This document shows, piece after piece, positions 9,366 through 19,043 of a stretch of DNA of 64,000 bases; the first letter of the stretch is position 1, and the number at the start of each line of letters is the position of its first letter. The notes beneath the pieces are model-generated. The model saw only the letters and a program-made list of their open reading frames with translations, was not told the DNA's origin and searched no databases. Location: the NCBI GenBank assembly GCA_046291875.1, contig JBKBSF010000017.1:37529-101528 (forward strand). The letters are read 5' to 3'. The position numbers and the translations under genes were made by a program. Source of the DNA: SKVR01 sp046291875. GTDB lineage: Bacteria > Bacteroidota > Bacteroidia > Bacteroidales > UBA7960.

Positions 9366-10556
9366 ATGATGAAAACCATTGACGGATTTAATTTTGCGGG
9401 CAAAAGAGCCCTGATTCGTGTTGATTTTAATGTGCCCCTGAACAAGGAATTCCAGATTACCGACGATTCGCGCATGCGTGCTGCGGTGCCTACCATAGAG
9501 AAAATCCTCAGGGATGGAGGATCCGTAATTCTGATGTCGCACCTGGGTCGCCCCAAAGAGGGGCCGGAGGATAAGTTCTCGCTGCGTCACCTGGTAGATC
9601 ATCTGGCAAAGCTCACCGGTGCGCCTGTTAAGTTTGCCGACGATTGCATTGGCCAGTCTGCCGTAGAACTTTCTGCAAGCCTCAAACCTGGTGAAATCCT
9701 TTTGCTGGAGAACCTCCGCTACTATAAAGAAGAAACCAAGGGCGATGAGGCCTTTGCGCAGAAACTGGCTTCCCTGGCCGACGCGTACGTTAATGATGCC
9801 TTTGGGACTGCCCACCGTGCACATGCCTCTACCACCATTGTAGCTAAGTTTGCCAGCCACAAAATGTTTGGCTACCTGATGGAGCGTGAGCTCAGCAGCA
9901 TCGACAAGGTGCTTAAAGACACTCAGAAACCCTACACTGCCATCATTGGAGGTGCAAAGGTTTCTTCGAAAATTGAAATCATCAACAACCTTATGGATAA
10001 GGCCGACGATCTGATCATTGGAGGAGGTATGATGTTTACCTTCATCAAGGCCATGGGTGGTAAAGTGGGCAGCAGCCTTGTGGAAGACGACTTTCTGCAG
10101 ACTGCCAGAGAGATCATGGCAAAGGCCGAGGCCAAAGGTGTTAAACTCCATATTCCTGCAGATGCAGTGATTGCCGATAAATTTGATAATGATGCCGCCC
10201 GTAAAATGGTAAAAGCCGACGCCATTGAAGACGGATGGATGGGCCTTGACATCGGAACCGAGAGTATTGAAGCCCTGGCGCAAGTTATCGAAAACTCTAA
10301 AACCGTTCTTTGGAATGGCCCCATGGGAGTTTTTGAAATGTCGAATTTTGCTGCTGGCACCAAGTCCATCGCCGACTCACTGGTGAAAGCCACCCAAAAG
10401 GGAGCCTTTACCTTGGTGGGTGGAGGCGACTCCGTTGCCGCCATCAACCAGTTAGGTCTGGCTGAAAAGGTGAGCTACGTTAGCACCGGTGGTGGTGCAT
10501 TGCTGGAGTATATGGAAGGAAAAGTACTTCCAGGCGTTGCCGCTATCAATGAATAA
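9366..10556 (+). CDS. pgk: Phosphoglycerate kinase
   Basis: A 396-residue enzyme of normal length that transfers phosphate from 1,3-bisphosphoglycerate to ADP in glycolysis. Visible signatures include RVDFNVPLN (residues 19-27), the SHLGRPK substrate loop (59-65), NDAFGTAHRAHAS in the N-domain, and the nucleotide-binding WNGPMGVFE and GGGDSVAA segments of the C-domain. An AGGAAATG sequence precedes the start; two ATGs are adjacent (9366 and 9369) and either could be used. The gene is followed by a very strong intrinsic terminator. Confidence 0.97.
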   Translation: MMKTIDGFNFAGKRALIRVDFNVPLNKEFQITDDSRMRAAVPTIEKILRDGGSVILMSHLGRPKEGPEDKFSLRHLVDHLAKLTGAPVKFADDCIGQSAVELSASLKPGEILLLENLRYYKEETKGDEAFAQKLASLADAYVNDAFGTAHRAHASTTIVAKFASHKMFGYLMERELSSIDKVLKDTQKPYTAIIGGAKVSSKIEIINNLMDKADDLIIGGGMMFTFIKAMGGKVGSSLVEDDFLQTAREIMAKAEAKGVKLHIPADAVIADKFDNDAARKMVKADAIEDGWMGLDIGTESIEALAQVIENSKTVLWNGPMGVFEMSNFAAGTKSIADSLVKATQKGAFTLVGGGDSVAAINQLGLAEKVSYVSTGGGALLEYMEGKVLPGVAAINE

Positions 10557-10572
10557 TTCTGAGTTACCCGTT

Positions 10573-10626
10573 AAAAAAAATCCCCGGCAGGTTTTCCTCT
10601 GCCGGGGATTTTTTTTTTTTTTTTTT
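10573..10626. terminator. Strong bidirectional intrinsic terminator between pgk and dacB
   Basis: Stem ATCCCCGGCAG (10580-10590) pairs with CTGCCGGGGAT (10599-10609). It is flanked by eight A on the left and eighteen T on the right, so it can terminate pgk (rightward) and the convergent dacB (leftward). The T tract is unusually long. Confidence 0.9.
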
Positions 10627-10721
10627 CGTCAGTGCTATTGACAGGTGCACAGGCATCTCAACTGGGTTTTACTGATGGCTGAAGTGGGGGTTTTCAGGTT
10701 TGCCTCTCATGCGGTGGTATT

Positions 10722-12218
10722 TTATCCTCCTTCGCCAATGCTTTCCATCACCCTTACCATACGATCGCGCAAAACGGCAGAGGTACCTGCATAGTTATTC
10801 ACAATGAAAGCAAAGGCGATCAGCTCGCCCTTCCGGTTTTTGGTATAACCGGTATAGGCCCTTACATTGCCCAGGAATCCGCTTTTGGCCATCAGTATGC
10901 CCCGTGCCGGGCTGTTTGTAAACAACCTCTCCAGGGAGCCCGACCGGCCCGCAACGGGCAATCCGGATGTAAGTGCTTCGTAAAGAGCAGGGTTGGATGC
11001 GGCCTGCCCGAGCATAAAAACAAGCTGCGCTGCTGTGAGATTATTGAAAGGAGAAAGACCACTGCCATCATGTATGCGCATACCTCGCACCGGCATTCCC
11101 TTTTGTTGCCAGAACTCGGTAATTACCTCTGCACCCCTGGCAAAGCTTCCTTCGTTTTTATAATGCAATCCCAGGTATTTAATAAGGTTTTCTGCATAGG
11201 TATTTACGCTTTGCATGTTGGTGCGTGCGGCAATGGTGGCCAGGGGAGGGGATTGCCAGGTGTGGAGTAATACTCTTACGGAAGGATCGCTGATGCTTTC
11301 CAGGGTACGGTGTGTATGCACTTTGCCGGTGCAGGTAATCTGCCGGGCCATGAGGAAGCTCCTGAACTGACTTGCCAGGTGCAATCCCGGATCGGGTATC
11401 GATCCTCTTACCGGAAAAGCATTGCTGCCCAGTGGCACGGTGCCTGTAAACCACCTTTGGTTATAGCCAGGTGCACCATAGATGTAAACCCTGTCGCCAG
11501 AGCCCCTGGGGCCAGTGGTAACCTCGTTGACCCATTCCATACCTTCAATAACAGGCTCTGTGCGCAGCACTGTGGCGGGAGCACCTTCTCTGTTGCCCGG
11601 CTGAAAGAAAACGGTGTACATGTTTTCGTATACCGTAAGGGCATGGGCTCCGGCGCCATAGTAGTTGCCCAGATCTTCCCACATCCATTTGGGGGGTACC
11701 ATATGTGCATCAAAGGCAGAACCATCTGCAATGATGTGCCCTTCAACACTACGAATACCTGCGTGGTGCAAAGCGGCAAGCCAGGCTTCGAAAGTTCTTT
11801 CAATGGCCAGGCTGTCGTGCAGTTGTGTGGCCCCCAGCGCAGGATCGCCCATGCCATGGATGTAAAGATTTCCTTTCAGGATGCCATTTTCAATCTTTCC
11901 ATCATATTGAAGGCGGGTTGCAAATCTGAAATCTTCCCCCAAAAGCGCCAGCGCTGTAAGGGTGGTTACCACCTTTTGTGTGGAGGCAGGTATAAGTGCA
12001 AGGTTGGGATTTACCGATGCAAGGGTTTGGCCGGTTTGCAGGTTTCGGGCTTCAAATCCCCATGAGGCAGAGGCCAGCGAAGTGTCTGATGCAAAGTTTT
12101 CTATCGATCGCTGCAAACTGCTGGAGCGGGGAGTGTGGGTGGTTGAAGGAAGCAACAACCATAACCCCAACAGCATCAGGGTGATAATAACAGAGAAGGT
12201 AATTGTAGGCTTGTGCAT
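10722..12218 (-). CDS. dacB: D-alanyl-D-alanine carboxypeptidase/endopeptidase (PBP4, peptidase S13)
   Basis: A 498-residue penicillin-binding protein of class C. The serine-enzyme motifs are in order: S79-T-Q-K82 in IPASTQKVV, SVN in MQSVNTYAEN, and KSG in MAKSGFLGN. It trims or cleaves D-Ala cross-links in periplasmic peptidoglycan. An N-terminal hydrophobic segment (about 7-24) serves as signal peptide or anchor. I prefer ATG at 12218 (MHKPTITF); an in-frame ATG eight codons upstream is also possible. A terminator separates it from the upstream mlaD-like gene, so it is probably its own transcript. Confidence 0.92.
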   Translation of the reverse strand: MHKPTITFSVIITLMLLGLWLLLPSTTHTPRSSSLQRSIENFASDTSLASASWGFEARNLQTGQTLASVNPNLALIPASTQKVVTTLTALALLGEDFRFATRLQYDGKIENGILKGNLYIHGMGDPALGATQLHDSLAIERTFEAWLAALHHAGIRSVEGHIIADGSAFDAHMVPPKWMWEDLGNYYGAGAHALTVYENMYTVFFQPGNREGAPATVLRTEPVIEGMEWVNEVTTGPRGSGDRVYIYGAPGYNQRWFTGTVPLGSNAFPVRGSIPDPGLHLASQFRSFLMARQITCTGKVHTHRTLESISDPSVRVLLHTWQSPPLATIAARTNMQSVNTYAENLIKYLGLHYKNEGSFARGAEVITEFWQQKGMPVRGMRIHDGSGLSPFNNLTAAQLVFMLGQAASNPALYEALTSGLPVAGRSGSLERLFTNSPARGILMAKSGFLGNVRAYTGYTKNRKGELIAFAFIVNNYAGTSAVLRDRMVRVMESIGEGG

Positions 12219-12249
12219 CGGTATAGATATTTCTCGGTACAACAGATTT

Positions 12250-12294
12250 AAAAAAAGCCTGTCCGGTTGCTTTTCGATGCATCAGACAGGCTTT
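12250..12294 (-). terminator. Intrinsic terminator after the mlaD-like gene
   Basis: Reading leftward, stem AAAGCCTGTC pairs perfectly with GACAGGCTTT (10 bp arms at 12285-12294 and 12254-12263), followed by a T run (plus-strand A 12250-12256). It ends the amidase-mlaD transcript just upstream of dacB. Confidence 0.75.
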
Positions 12295-12313
12295 GGAGCA
12301 GGTTGGGTGCGCC

Positions 12314-13273
12314 TCAGCGTCTGCCGCCAAAAACGGAAATATTAATATAACTTCCCGGATTTCTTCTTATGTCTTCCAGCAGCAATTCCAGCTGTTTGGA
12401 AGAGCTCTCCAGGTTATTGTACAGCTGCTCATCGTTTACCAGCATGCCCAGTGACCCTTCGCCACGGTTTACCTTATCCATGATCTGGTTGAAGCTGGCC
12501 AGGCTCTCCTCGGTGTGTCGGAGGGTTTGTTGAAGGTTGGCAGCAGCAATGCTGTCGGTAATGCCCGAAACATTCCTGATGATGTTGCTCAGCAGTTCGT
12601 TGTTGTTGCTCAGATTGCGTGTAATGGATTCGGCATTGGCCATGATGGCAGAAATACGAAGGGTTTCCCTGGCAATGGTCTGATCCAGGGTGGAAGTTGT
12701 ATTCTCGATATTGCCAATAGTTTCCTGGATGCTTTGAAAAGAGGACTCTATGTTCTGGCGGGTGGTTTCATTGAAAATTGCCTGGAAGGTGTCAAACACA
12801 GAATCCAGTTGAGCAAAAAGGTCGTCTGCCCTTTTTTGTATGGGCAGCAGGATTTGGCTTACCTCTTCCTGGATGGATGTCTGGGTGTGGGCAAGCAATG
12901 TATCGCCATTCTGGATCATTTGCCCGGAAGATCCCAGCTCGATGATGATCTCGCGGGTGCCGGTGAGGCTCATCCCGGTGAGTACCGAACGGGAGTCTAT
13001 GGGAATAGGTACATCGCGACGCACAATATTCTCCACAATAATACGCCCTGAGCCATCGGGCATAAAGCGGATACGGTTTACCTGGCCAATGCTTACACCA
13101 CTCAGACTTACCGGGTTGGATTCAATAAGTCCGGTTACATCATCATAAATGGCATAGAAAACGATCTGGCGGGAGAAAATATCTTTCCCTTTGAGGAAAT
13201 TAAGCCCCCAGATAAACAAAAAGATAGACACTACGGCCAGCAGGCCAATCTTGAATTCACGGCTGATCTTCAA
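12314..13273 (-). CDS. MlaD family (MCE domain) lipid-transport protein
   Basis: A 319-residue protein with one N-terminal transmembrane helix (about 9-27) and an MCE domain directly after it (about 37-115, including the VTGL-x10-GVSIGQV pattern), then a long helical coiled-coil tail. MCE proteins form periplasmic rings that move phospholipids between inner and outer membranes. The Mla ATPase and permease are not adjacent. The gene follows the amidase gene with an 11 bp gap, so they are probably cotranscribed, an arrangement I have seen in other Bacteroidota. Confidence 0.87.
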   Translation of the reverse strand: MKISREFKIGLLAVVSIFLFIWGLNFLKGKDIFSRQIVFYAIYDDVTGLIESNPVSLSGVSIGQVNRIRFMPDGSGRIIVENIVRRDVPIPIDSRSVLTGMSLTGTREIIIELGSSGQMIQNGDTLLAHTQTSIQEEVSQILLPIQKRADDLFAQLDSVFDTFQAIFNETTRQNIESSFQSIQETIGNIENTTSTLDQTIARETLRISAIMANAESITRNLSNNNELLSNIIRNVSGITDSIAAANLQQTLRHTEESLASFNQIMDKVNRGEGSLGMLVNDEQLYNNLESSSKQLELLLEDIRRNPGSYINISVFGGRR

Positions 13274-13284
13274 AACAAGGGTAT

Positions 13285-14454
13285 TTAAGGGGTTTGTAAA
13301 GCATGATTGACAAGGCGCAGAGCTTCGGCGGTTGATATGCGCTCATTGTCGCGGAAGGCTACAATGAAAGCATCGCGGAAACCCCGGGCATGCAATTTTT
13401 GTTGGATAAGGGTGGCTGCTTCCAGAGTAGGTTCATTGCCCAGGGTGTATTTGAACAATCCATCGTGGAAATAGAAGCTAATTCCTTCCAGATCGCGAAA
13501 CTCCGGGGCATTTACAGGTCTTTCCACCGATGTGGTGGCAAACTGTACTCTGAAACTGATTACAGGGGCGGCTGGAGTAGCGTCAGTGGCGGGAGTTTCG
13601 CGTACCGGCTCCCGCACCTGGGGTTGTTGTACAACGGGTTGTGGGCTTCTTTGCCCGTTGCGACCTCCCTGGCTTGCCAGGTTGTCCTGGTAGGTTTTAT
13701 AATCGCGGAAGGCCCGAAAAATGGCTGAGGCAATGTGGGCCTGACCCATTTCCGACATCAGGTACCTCTCTTCCTGGGGGTTGCTCAGAAAGCCCGCCTC
13801 CACCAGAATGCCGGGCATAGTAATGTTGTAAAGCACCAGGAAACCTGCCTGTTTTACGCCCCTATCGTGCCGGCCCGCTCTCTCGCGAAACTGATCCTGA
13901 ATCAAGGATGCCATAGTGAGACTTTGATGCAGATACAGATTCTGAAACATACTGAAGATGATATTGGATTCTGGCGAATTGGGATCGTACCCGCTATAGG
14001 TCTCCAGGTAATCATCTTCAAAAAGAATGGCTGCATTCTCTTTCTTGGCCACCTCAAGGTTTTCCTGGCTTCGGTGCAATCCCATCACAAAAGTTTCGGT
14101 GCCATAGGCTCTGCCCGATCGGCTTGCATTGCAATGGATGGAAATGAACAGATCTGCTTTGTTTTCATTAGCAATCTGTGCCCTTCGGATGAGGGGAATA
14201 AACTCGTCGGTGGTGCGGGTATAGATCACCTCCACGTCATCGAAATTCTGCTTGATATATTCGCCCAGTTTTAGGGCAATGGCCAGCACAATATCCTTTT
14301 CCTGGGCCTGTGCACCCACTGCACCCGGATCGCGCCCTCCATGGCCGGGATCTATCACCACCTTACGCACGAAGCCCTGCCTGTCGGCAAATACCTGCTG
14401 GCATGAAAATATCAGCAGTGTAAGGATACCAAAAATTATAATCTGTCGTTTCAC
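13285..14454 (-). CDS. N-acetylmuramoyl-L-alanine amidase with C-terminal SPOR-like domain
   Basis: A 389-residue Amidase_3 enzyme that cleaves the muramyl-L-alanine bond of peptidoglycan. Zinc ligands are H38 (IDPGHGG), E52 (QEKD) and H107 (SIHCNA); E219 (ILVEAGF) is the catalytic glutamate. Residues ~303-385 (FRVQFATTS through FIVAFRDNE) look like a SPOR domain, which binds denuded glycan at division sites. A signal sequence is present (1-23), with FSC at 16-18 as a possible weak lipobox. It is followed by the mlaD-like gene. A -7 box TATTTTTG lies at 14534-14541. Confidence 0.9.
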   Translation of the reverse strand: MKRQIIIFGILTLLIFSCQQVFADRQGFVRKVVIDPGHGGRDPGAVGAQAQEKDIVLAIALKLGEYIKQNFDDVEVIYTRTTDEFIPLIRRAQIANENKADLFISIHCNASRSGRAYGTETFVMGLHRSQENLEVAKKENAAILFEDDYLETYSGYDPNSPESNIIFSMFQNLYLHQSLTMASLIQDQFRERAGRHDRGVKQAGFLVLYNITMPGILVEAGFLSNPQEERYLMSEMGQAHIASAIFRAFRDYKTYQDNLASQGGRNGQRSPQPVVQQPQVREPVRETPATDATPAAPVISFRVQFATTSVERPVNAPEFRDLEGISFYFHDGLFKYTLGNEPTLEAATLIQQKLHARGFRDAFIVAFRDNERISTAEALRLVNHALQTP

Positions 14455-14476
14455 TTATTAATTGATCGTTTTTTTA

Positions 14477-14541
14477 TAGTTTTGCGCTGGTTTTCCACAA
14501 CGATAATACGTTACAGGGGCTCGTTCTATTGTGCAAAAATA
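14477..14541. promoter_or_regulatory. Divergent promoters of the amidase and lptD-like genes
   Basis: TAGTTTTG at 14477-14484 (+) points to the lptD-like gene. TATTTTTG on the - strand (14534-14541) points to the amidase gene. A second + strand box, TAGATTTG at 14550-14557, overlaps the only upstream-limited TTG start of the lptD-like gene. All three match TAnnTTTG; -33 elements are weak. Confidence 0.4.
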
Positions 14542-14554
14542 ATATTAAATAGAT

Positions 14555-17371
14555 TTGCGTACAAACTTAGCTATCAAGTTTTTTATCATCATTGGGTTGT
14601 TGCCGCTCCTGGGTTTTCAAGCTGAGATATTGAGGGATGAAAGGGAAGGGTATCTTTTCCGGTCAGCCACCGATACGCTGGAAATTCCTCAAAGAGGGGT
14701 GGAATCGCCATTTATGGTCAGAGAGGTTCCCGCAGATACTCTTATGCCCCCTGTTGCACCTGCCGATACTTTGTTGATCCCCGATATACCCTCAGATGCT
14801 GCTGAAGATACCATGGCTGTTGAACCTCCCCGGCAAACCGGTGCCGGTTTTATACTGGATACCCGTGTAGAGTATTCCGCTGTAGACTCCATCCCTTTTG
14901 ATATCCGCAACCAGGTAGTGTATTTGTTTGGAGATGCCGAGATGACCTACGGCAGCATCAATCTTAAAGCAGCCTTTATAAGGATCGATTTTCGGACCAA
15001 AGAGCTTTTTGCCACCGGACTGCCCGACTCACTGGGGCAACTGCAGGGCAAACCCGTGTTTGTGGATGGTAATGAGAGTTTTCAATCCATAACCCTCAGG
15101 TATAACTTCGAAACCCAGCGCGGAAGAACCACCCAGGTTTTTACTGAAGAGGCAGATGGTTTTCTGCATGGCGATGTGGTTAAAATTATGGAAACCCGCG
15201 AAATACACGTGAGTGGTGGGAAGTATACCACATGCGATGATCCCAATCCGCATTTTCATATTTCATTCAGCCGGGCCAAGATCATTCCCAATGATAAGAT
15301 CATTGCCAGTGCACCGAGGCTGACCATCGAGAATGTAAAAACCCCTTTGATTTTGCCTTTCGGCTTTTTCCCCAACAAACGCGGGCAAGCCTCAGGCATC
15401 CTGATACCATCTTACGGAGAAACCAACAACCGGGGTTTTTACCTTGAAAATGGTGGTTTCTACTGGGGTATCAACGATTTTGTGGATCTTTCCTTACGGG
15501 GAGATATTTACACCCGTGGCAGCTGGGCAGCGCGTATGGGTTCAACCTACAGGGTCAGGTATCGCTACAACGGTGCCTTAAATCTCAACTATGCCATCAA
15601 TATACTGGGAGAACGAGATCTTCCAGGATATGAGCGTAATCGCGACTTCCGTGTAATATGGAATCATAACCAGGACCCCAAAGCCAGGCCCAACAGCGTT
15701 TTTCGTGCCAATGTAAACGCCGGTAGCAGTGCCTACAACAGGTTCAACCCCACTACCAGCAACGACTATCTCTCCAATACCTTTTCTTCCAATGTAAGCT
15801 ATTCAGCCAACTGGGCGGGCAGGTACAATTTTTCGGCCAACATGCGACACAGCCAGAATACACAAACCCAACGTGTTGACCTGGGATTGCCCGAGATTGC
15901 ATTCAGTGTGGCAAGGTTTTATCCATTCAGGCGACAAAATCCTCAGGGCAGGCTGCGCTGGTACGAAGATATTACCATGAATTACACCATGAATGCCCGC
16001 AACCAGATCACGGCGCACGAAGACGACATGTTTACCTCGCGCATGTTTGATGATATGCGCAATGGGGTGCAGCACAATATACCGCTGAGCCACAATATGA
16101 GGGTATTGCGCTATTTTAACCTGAGCAACAGCGTGTCTTACAATATGCGTTGGTACTTCCAGCAGGTGGAGCAGCGGTGGGAGTTCGATCCCGATGGAAC
16201 CCCAACTACTCAAATGCCTATCCCCGGGCAGCTGGTGCGCGATACCATTCGTGGGTTTAATGCTGTACACGATTTTAACTATAGTGCTTCTTTGAATACC
16301 CGTTTATATGGATTGATGCAGTTCAGAAGGGGACCTGTAAGGGCTTTGCGCCATGTAGTCTCACCCAGTTTCGGATTTTCTTACCGCCCCGATTTTGCCG
16401 ATCCCTTCTGGGGATACTATGGAGAATTTTATGATCCGAACCGGAGACAGCCGGAGGTTCGTTACTCTCGCTTTGAGGGATCATTGTACGGTACGCCTGC
16501 GGCAGGACGATCGGGATCGCTGAATTTGGGCATAACCAATAACCTGGAAATGAAAGTGCGCAGCCGCCGCGATACCATCAGTGGAGAACGAAAGATTGCA
16601 CTCATAGAGAACCTGTCGGTAAATACCAGCTACAATCTGGCAGCCGACTCCCTCAACCTGAGTGATATCCGTTTGAGTGGACGTACGCGCCTGTTCGGAC
16701 AATTCGACCTTACCTACAGCAGCACATGGTCGCCTTATGCTGTAGACGAAGAAGGAAATATATACAATAAATTTCTCTGGGAGGTTGAAGACAAATTTTT
16801 GCAAATGATCAATACATCATGGGGTGTGAATTTCAATTACCGGCTCAACTCCAAAACCAGCCGTAGTGGCCCGGCTCCGGGTTCAGGTATGGGGCGCAAC
16901 CAGGGTGCTTTGCCTGGTATGGGGATGGATTTCGGGGATGATGGCTTGGGTGATGATGACGATCTGCCCACCGCACTGCCCCAGGCTACCGCTTTGCCCG
17001 TGGGAGAAATAGATTTTTCTGTGCCGTGGTCGCTCAATTTCAGCTATTCTTTCAACTACAACTCAAGATTCAACAGGCTTTTGCTCGAAACCGACAGAAC
17101 CTACATCCAAACGCTCAGTTTTTCGGGCGATGTAAGCCTTACACCCAAATGGCGTATTGGAGTGCGCAGCGGTTATAACTTTGATGACAAAAAGCTTACC
17201 TATACTTCCGTTGATATCTACCGCGATCTGCATTGCTGGGAATTGCTGATCAACTGGGTGCCCTTTGGGTTTCGCCAGAGCTACAACCTTACACTGCGCG
17301 TAAAATCAAGTGTGTTGCAGGATCTGAAGCTTACACGCAGAACCCATCACCTCGACAGAGCTTTCCAGTAG
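14555..17371 (+). CDS. LptD-like outer membrane LPS assembly protein
   Basis: A 938-residue protein with a signal peptide (about 1-22), a low-complexity P/A/D segment (about 40-95), an OstA/LptA-like jelly-roll (about 100-270) and a long C-terminal beta barrel. It fits the Bacteroidota 'putative LPS assembly protein LptD', which inserts lipopolysaccharide into the outer leaflet. The start must be TTG at 14555 or later because TAA precedes it in frame by two codons. There is a D/G-rich acidic loop near residue 790. The gene is divergent from the amidase-mlaD operon. Confidence 0.87.
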   Translation: MRTNLAIKFFIIIGLLPLLGFQAEILRDEREGYLFRSATDTLEIPQRGVESPFMVREVPADTLMPPVAPADTLLIPDIPSDAAEDTMAVEPPRQTGAGFILDTRVEYSAVDSIPFDIRNQVVYLFGDAEMTYGSINLKAAFIRIDFRTKELFATGLPDSLGQLQGKPVFVDGNESFQSITLRYNFETQRGRTTQVFTEEADGFLHGDVVKIMETREIHVSGGKYTTCDDPNPHFHISFSRAKIIPNDKIIASAPRLTIENVKTPLILPFGFFPNKRGQASGILIPSYGETNNRGFYLENGGFYWGINDFVDLSLRGDIYTRGSWAARMGSTYRVRYRYNGALNLNYAINILGERDLPGYERNRDFRVIWNHNQDPKARPNSVFRANVNAGSSAYNRFNPTTSNDYLSNTFSSNVSYSANWAGRYNFSANMRHSQNTQTQRVDLGLPEIAFSVARFYPFRRQNPQGRLRWYEDITMNYTMNARNQITAHEDDMFTSRMFDDMRNGVQHNIPLSHNMRVLRYFNLSNSVSYNMRWYFQQVEQRWEFDPDGTPTTQMPIPGQLVRDTIRGFNAVHDFNYSASLNTRLYGLMQFRRGPVRALRHVVSPSFGFSYRPDFADPFWGYYGEFYDPNRRQPEVRYSRFEGSLYGTPAAGRSGSLNLGITNNLEMKVRSRRDTISGERKIALIENLSVNTSYNLAADSLNLSDIRLSGRTRLFGQFDLTYSSTWSPYAVDEEGNIYNKFLWEVEDKFLQMINTSWGVNFNYRLNSKTSRSGPAPGSGMGRNQGALPGMGMDFGDDGLGDDDDLPTALPQATALPVGEIDFSVPWSLNFSYSFNYNSRFNRLLLETDRTYIQTLSFSGDVSLTPKWRIGVRSGYNFDDKKLTYTSVDIYRDLHCWELLINWVPFGFRQSYNLTLRVKSSVLQDLKLTRRTHHLDRAFQ

Positions 17372-17563
17372 AAGAATCGGCAAGGCCATACATATCGGAT
17401 TTTGTTGAAAATGTTTTTAAGAAATAATTAGTGGTTTTGAAAAAAAAATTGAATATTTGCACTGTGTTAAAAAGAGGAAGGCTTCTAAAAAGCTTACATC
17501 ACTAACAAATCCAAATCCTACTATAAACGGTTTATTCAACCTAATTAAAAACAACATATTAGA

Positions 17564-18157
17564 ATGAAGACGATTATTCAAATTGCACTGGCCATCGTAA
17601 TAGTGGTACTGGTTTATTTTATTTACGATAGTATAATGGAGCCTGTGCGCTTCAATCAGGAGGTAGCCCGCCGTGAAGCCATGATTATCCAGCGTCTTAA
17701 AGACATTCGCACTGTTCAGCAGGCCCATCGCTCGCGCTTTGGCGTTTTCAACAGCGATCTGGACTCACTGGTACGATTTGTAAAACTTGACTCCCTTGCT
17801 GTAATTCGTGCCATTGGTTCTGTACCTGATACCCTCACAGAAGCTGAAGCTATTAAAAGAGGTATTGTGCAGCGCGACACCCTTTGGGTAAGAGCTGTCG
17901 ACAGTTTGCTTCGCCAAAGCAGGTATCCCATCGACTCTCTTCCTTATGTGCCATTTACCGGAGGTAAGAGATTTGTTATGGACGCAGGAAAAATCGAAAG
18001 AGGTCTTACACAGCTTCCCGTATTTCAGGCTTATGCGCTTCCCCAGGATTTTCTGCGCGATTTAGACCGCTGGAGAGTATACTACACCCGCGACTTTGAG
18101 GCCGGTTTGAGAGTAGGTTCAATGTTTGAATCTTCCATCGACGGTAACTGGGAGTAA
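17564..18157 (+). CDS. Membrane-anchored hypothetical protein upstream of DUF3822
   Basis: A 197-residue protein with one N-terminal transmembrane helix (about 4-23) and a soluble, charged remainder that would face the periplasm. The helix followed by a long amphipathic segment is pilin-like in outline, but no prepilin cleavage motif is visible and I do not recognise a family with confidence. It precedes the DUF3822 and rsmD genes by 13 bp on the same strand, so cotranscription is likely. Confidence 0.75.
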   Translation: MKTIIQIALAIVIVVLVYFIYDSIMEPVRFNQEVARREAMIIQRLKDIRTVQQAHRSRFGVFNSDLDSLVRFVKLDSLAVIRAIGSVPDTLTEAEAIKRGIVQRDTLWVRAVDSLLRQSRYPIDSLPYVPFTGGKRFVMDAGKIERGLTQLPVFQAYALPQDFLRDLDRWRVYYTRDFEAGLRVGSMFESSIDGNWE

Positions 18158-18170
18158 ACTAATTTCACCC

Positions 18171-19043
18171 ATGCAAAACATCGTTAAAGAAATCTGTTGC
18201 ATCCGCGATGCACAATCAGATCATAACAACGATACCGGAAAAAAATTCTTATCCATCGAGCTTTCGCTCGATGGATTTTCTTATTGTGTGCTCGATACCG
18301 ACCGGTTTCGGTATACAGCATTGGAATCCTTCGCCTTTGAGGATGTAAAGGATCCTCTGCAGTTAAACATGCTGCTGGAGGAAATTGTAAAAAGCAGAAA
18401 ACTCCTTACAGGATCTTACCAGCGTATCAGTCTGGCTTATTACAGCCAGAAAATGACCCTGGTGCCTGCTGACCTGTTTTCTTATGCCGATAAAAACCTC
18501 TACCTCGATTTCAATACCTACCCTGCACAGAATTTCGAGATCAGAGTAGATAAACTCAACAACCTATCGGCCTATGCCGTGTACCCTTTCCCAAAAGCTC
18601 TGGCCCATAAGGTGAATTTTCTTTTTCCCGGATGCCGTATGCGTCATATCTCCACCTGCCTGATCGAAAATATCCTCTATATGATCCGATATGGAAGGCT
18701 GAGCTCTCAGTTGGTACTTCATATACAGAAAGGGCATTTCGAGATACTGATCTTCGACAAGGAGAACCTGAGCTTCTTCAACTCCTATGCCTACCAAACC
18801 TGGGACGACCTGTTTTACTATCTGTTCTTTGTACTCGAACAACTGGGCATGCAGGCGGAGCAACTCGATATGGTAATGTATGGAGAAGTGGGTATAGGAA
18901 GTGAATTCTACAAAAAAGTGAAGCTCTATTTCAAATCCTTCGCTTTCGGTCCTCGTAATGAACTGTATCGCTACAGCGAAAGCTTCGACGACATCCCACA
19001 TCATTATTATTACAACCTGTTAAACCTCAATGCATGCGGATAA
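18171..19043 (+). CDS. DUF3822 family protein
   Basis: A 290-residue protein matching the DUF3822 family, which in Bacteroidota is typically encoded just before rsmD, as here. The fold resembles an ASKHA/actin-like ATPase (start FLSIELSLDGFSYCVLD, and later VMYGEVG), but activity is unknown. I chose ATG at 18171, since the upstream in-frame start would overlap the preceding gene. Its last codons overlap the rsmD start by 10 bp, indicating translational coupling. Confidence 0.8.
   Translation: MQNIVKEICCIRDAQSDHNNDTGKKFLSIELSLDGFSYCVLDTDRFRYTALESFAFEDVKDPLQLNMLLEEIVKSRKLLTGSYQRISLAYYSQKMTLVPADLFSYADKNLYLDFNTYPAQNFEIRVDKLNNLSAYAVYPFPKALAHKVNFLFPGCRMRHISTCLIENILYMIRYGRLSSQLVLHIQKGHFEILIFDKENLSFFNSYAYQTWDDLFYYLFFVLEQLGMQAEQLDMVMYGEVGIGSEFYKKVKLYFKSFAFGPRNELYRYSESFDDIPHHYYYNLLNLNACG

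Noticed and set aside
9303..10283. 326-codon frame antisense to pgk
   Set aside because: It shadows a well-conserved pgk and shows no recognisable domain.
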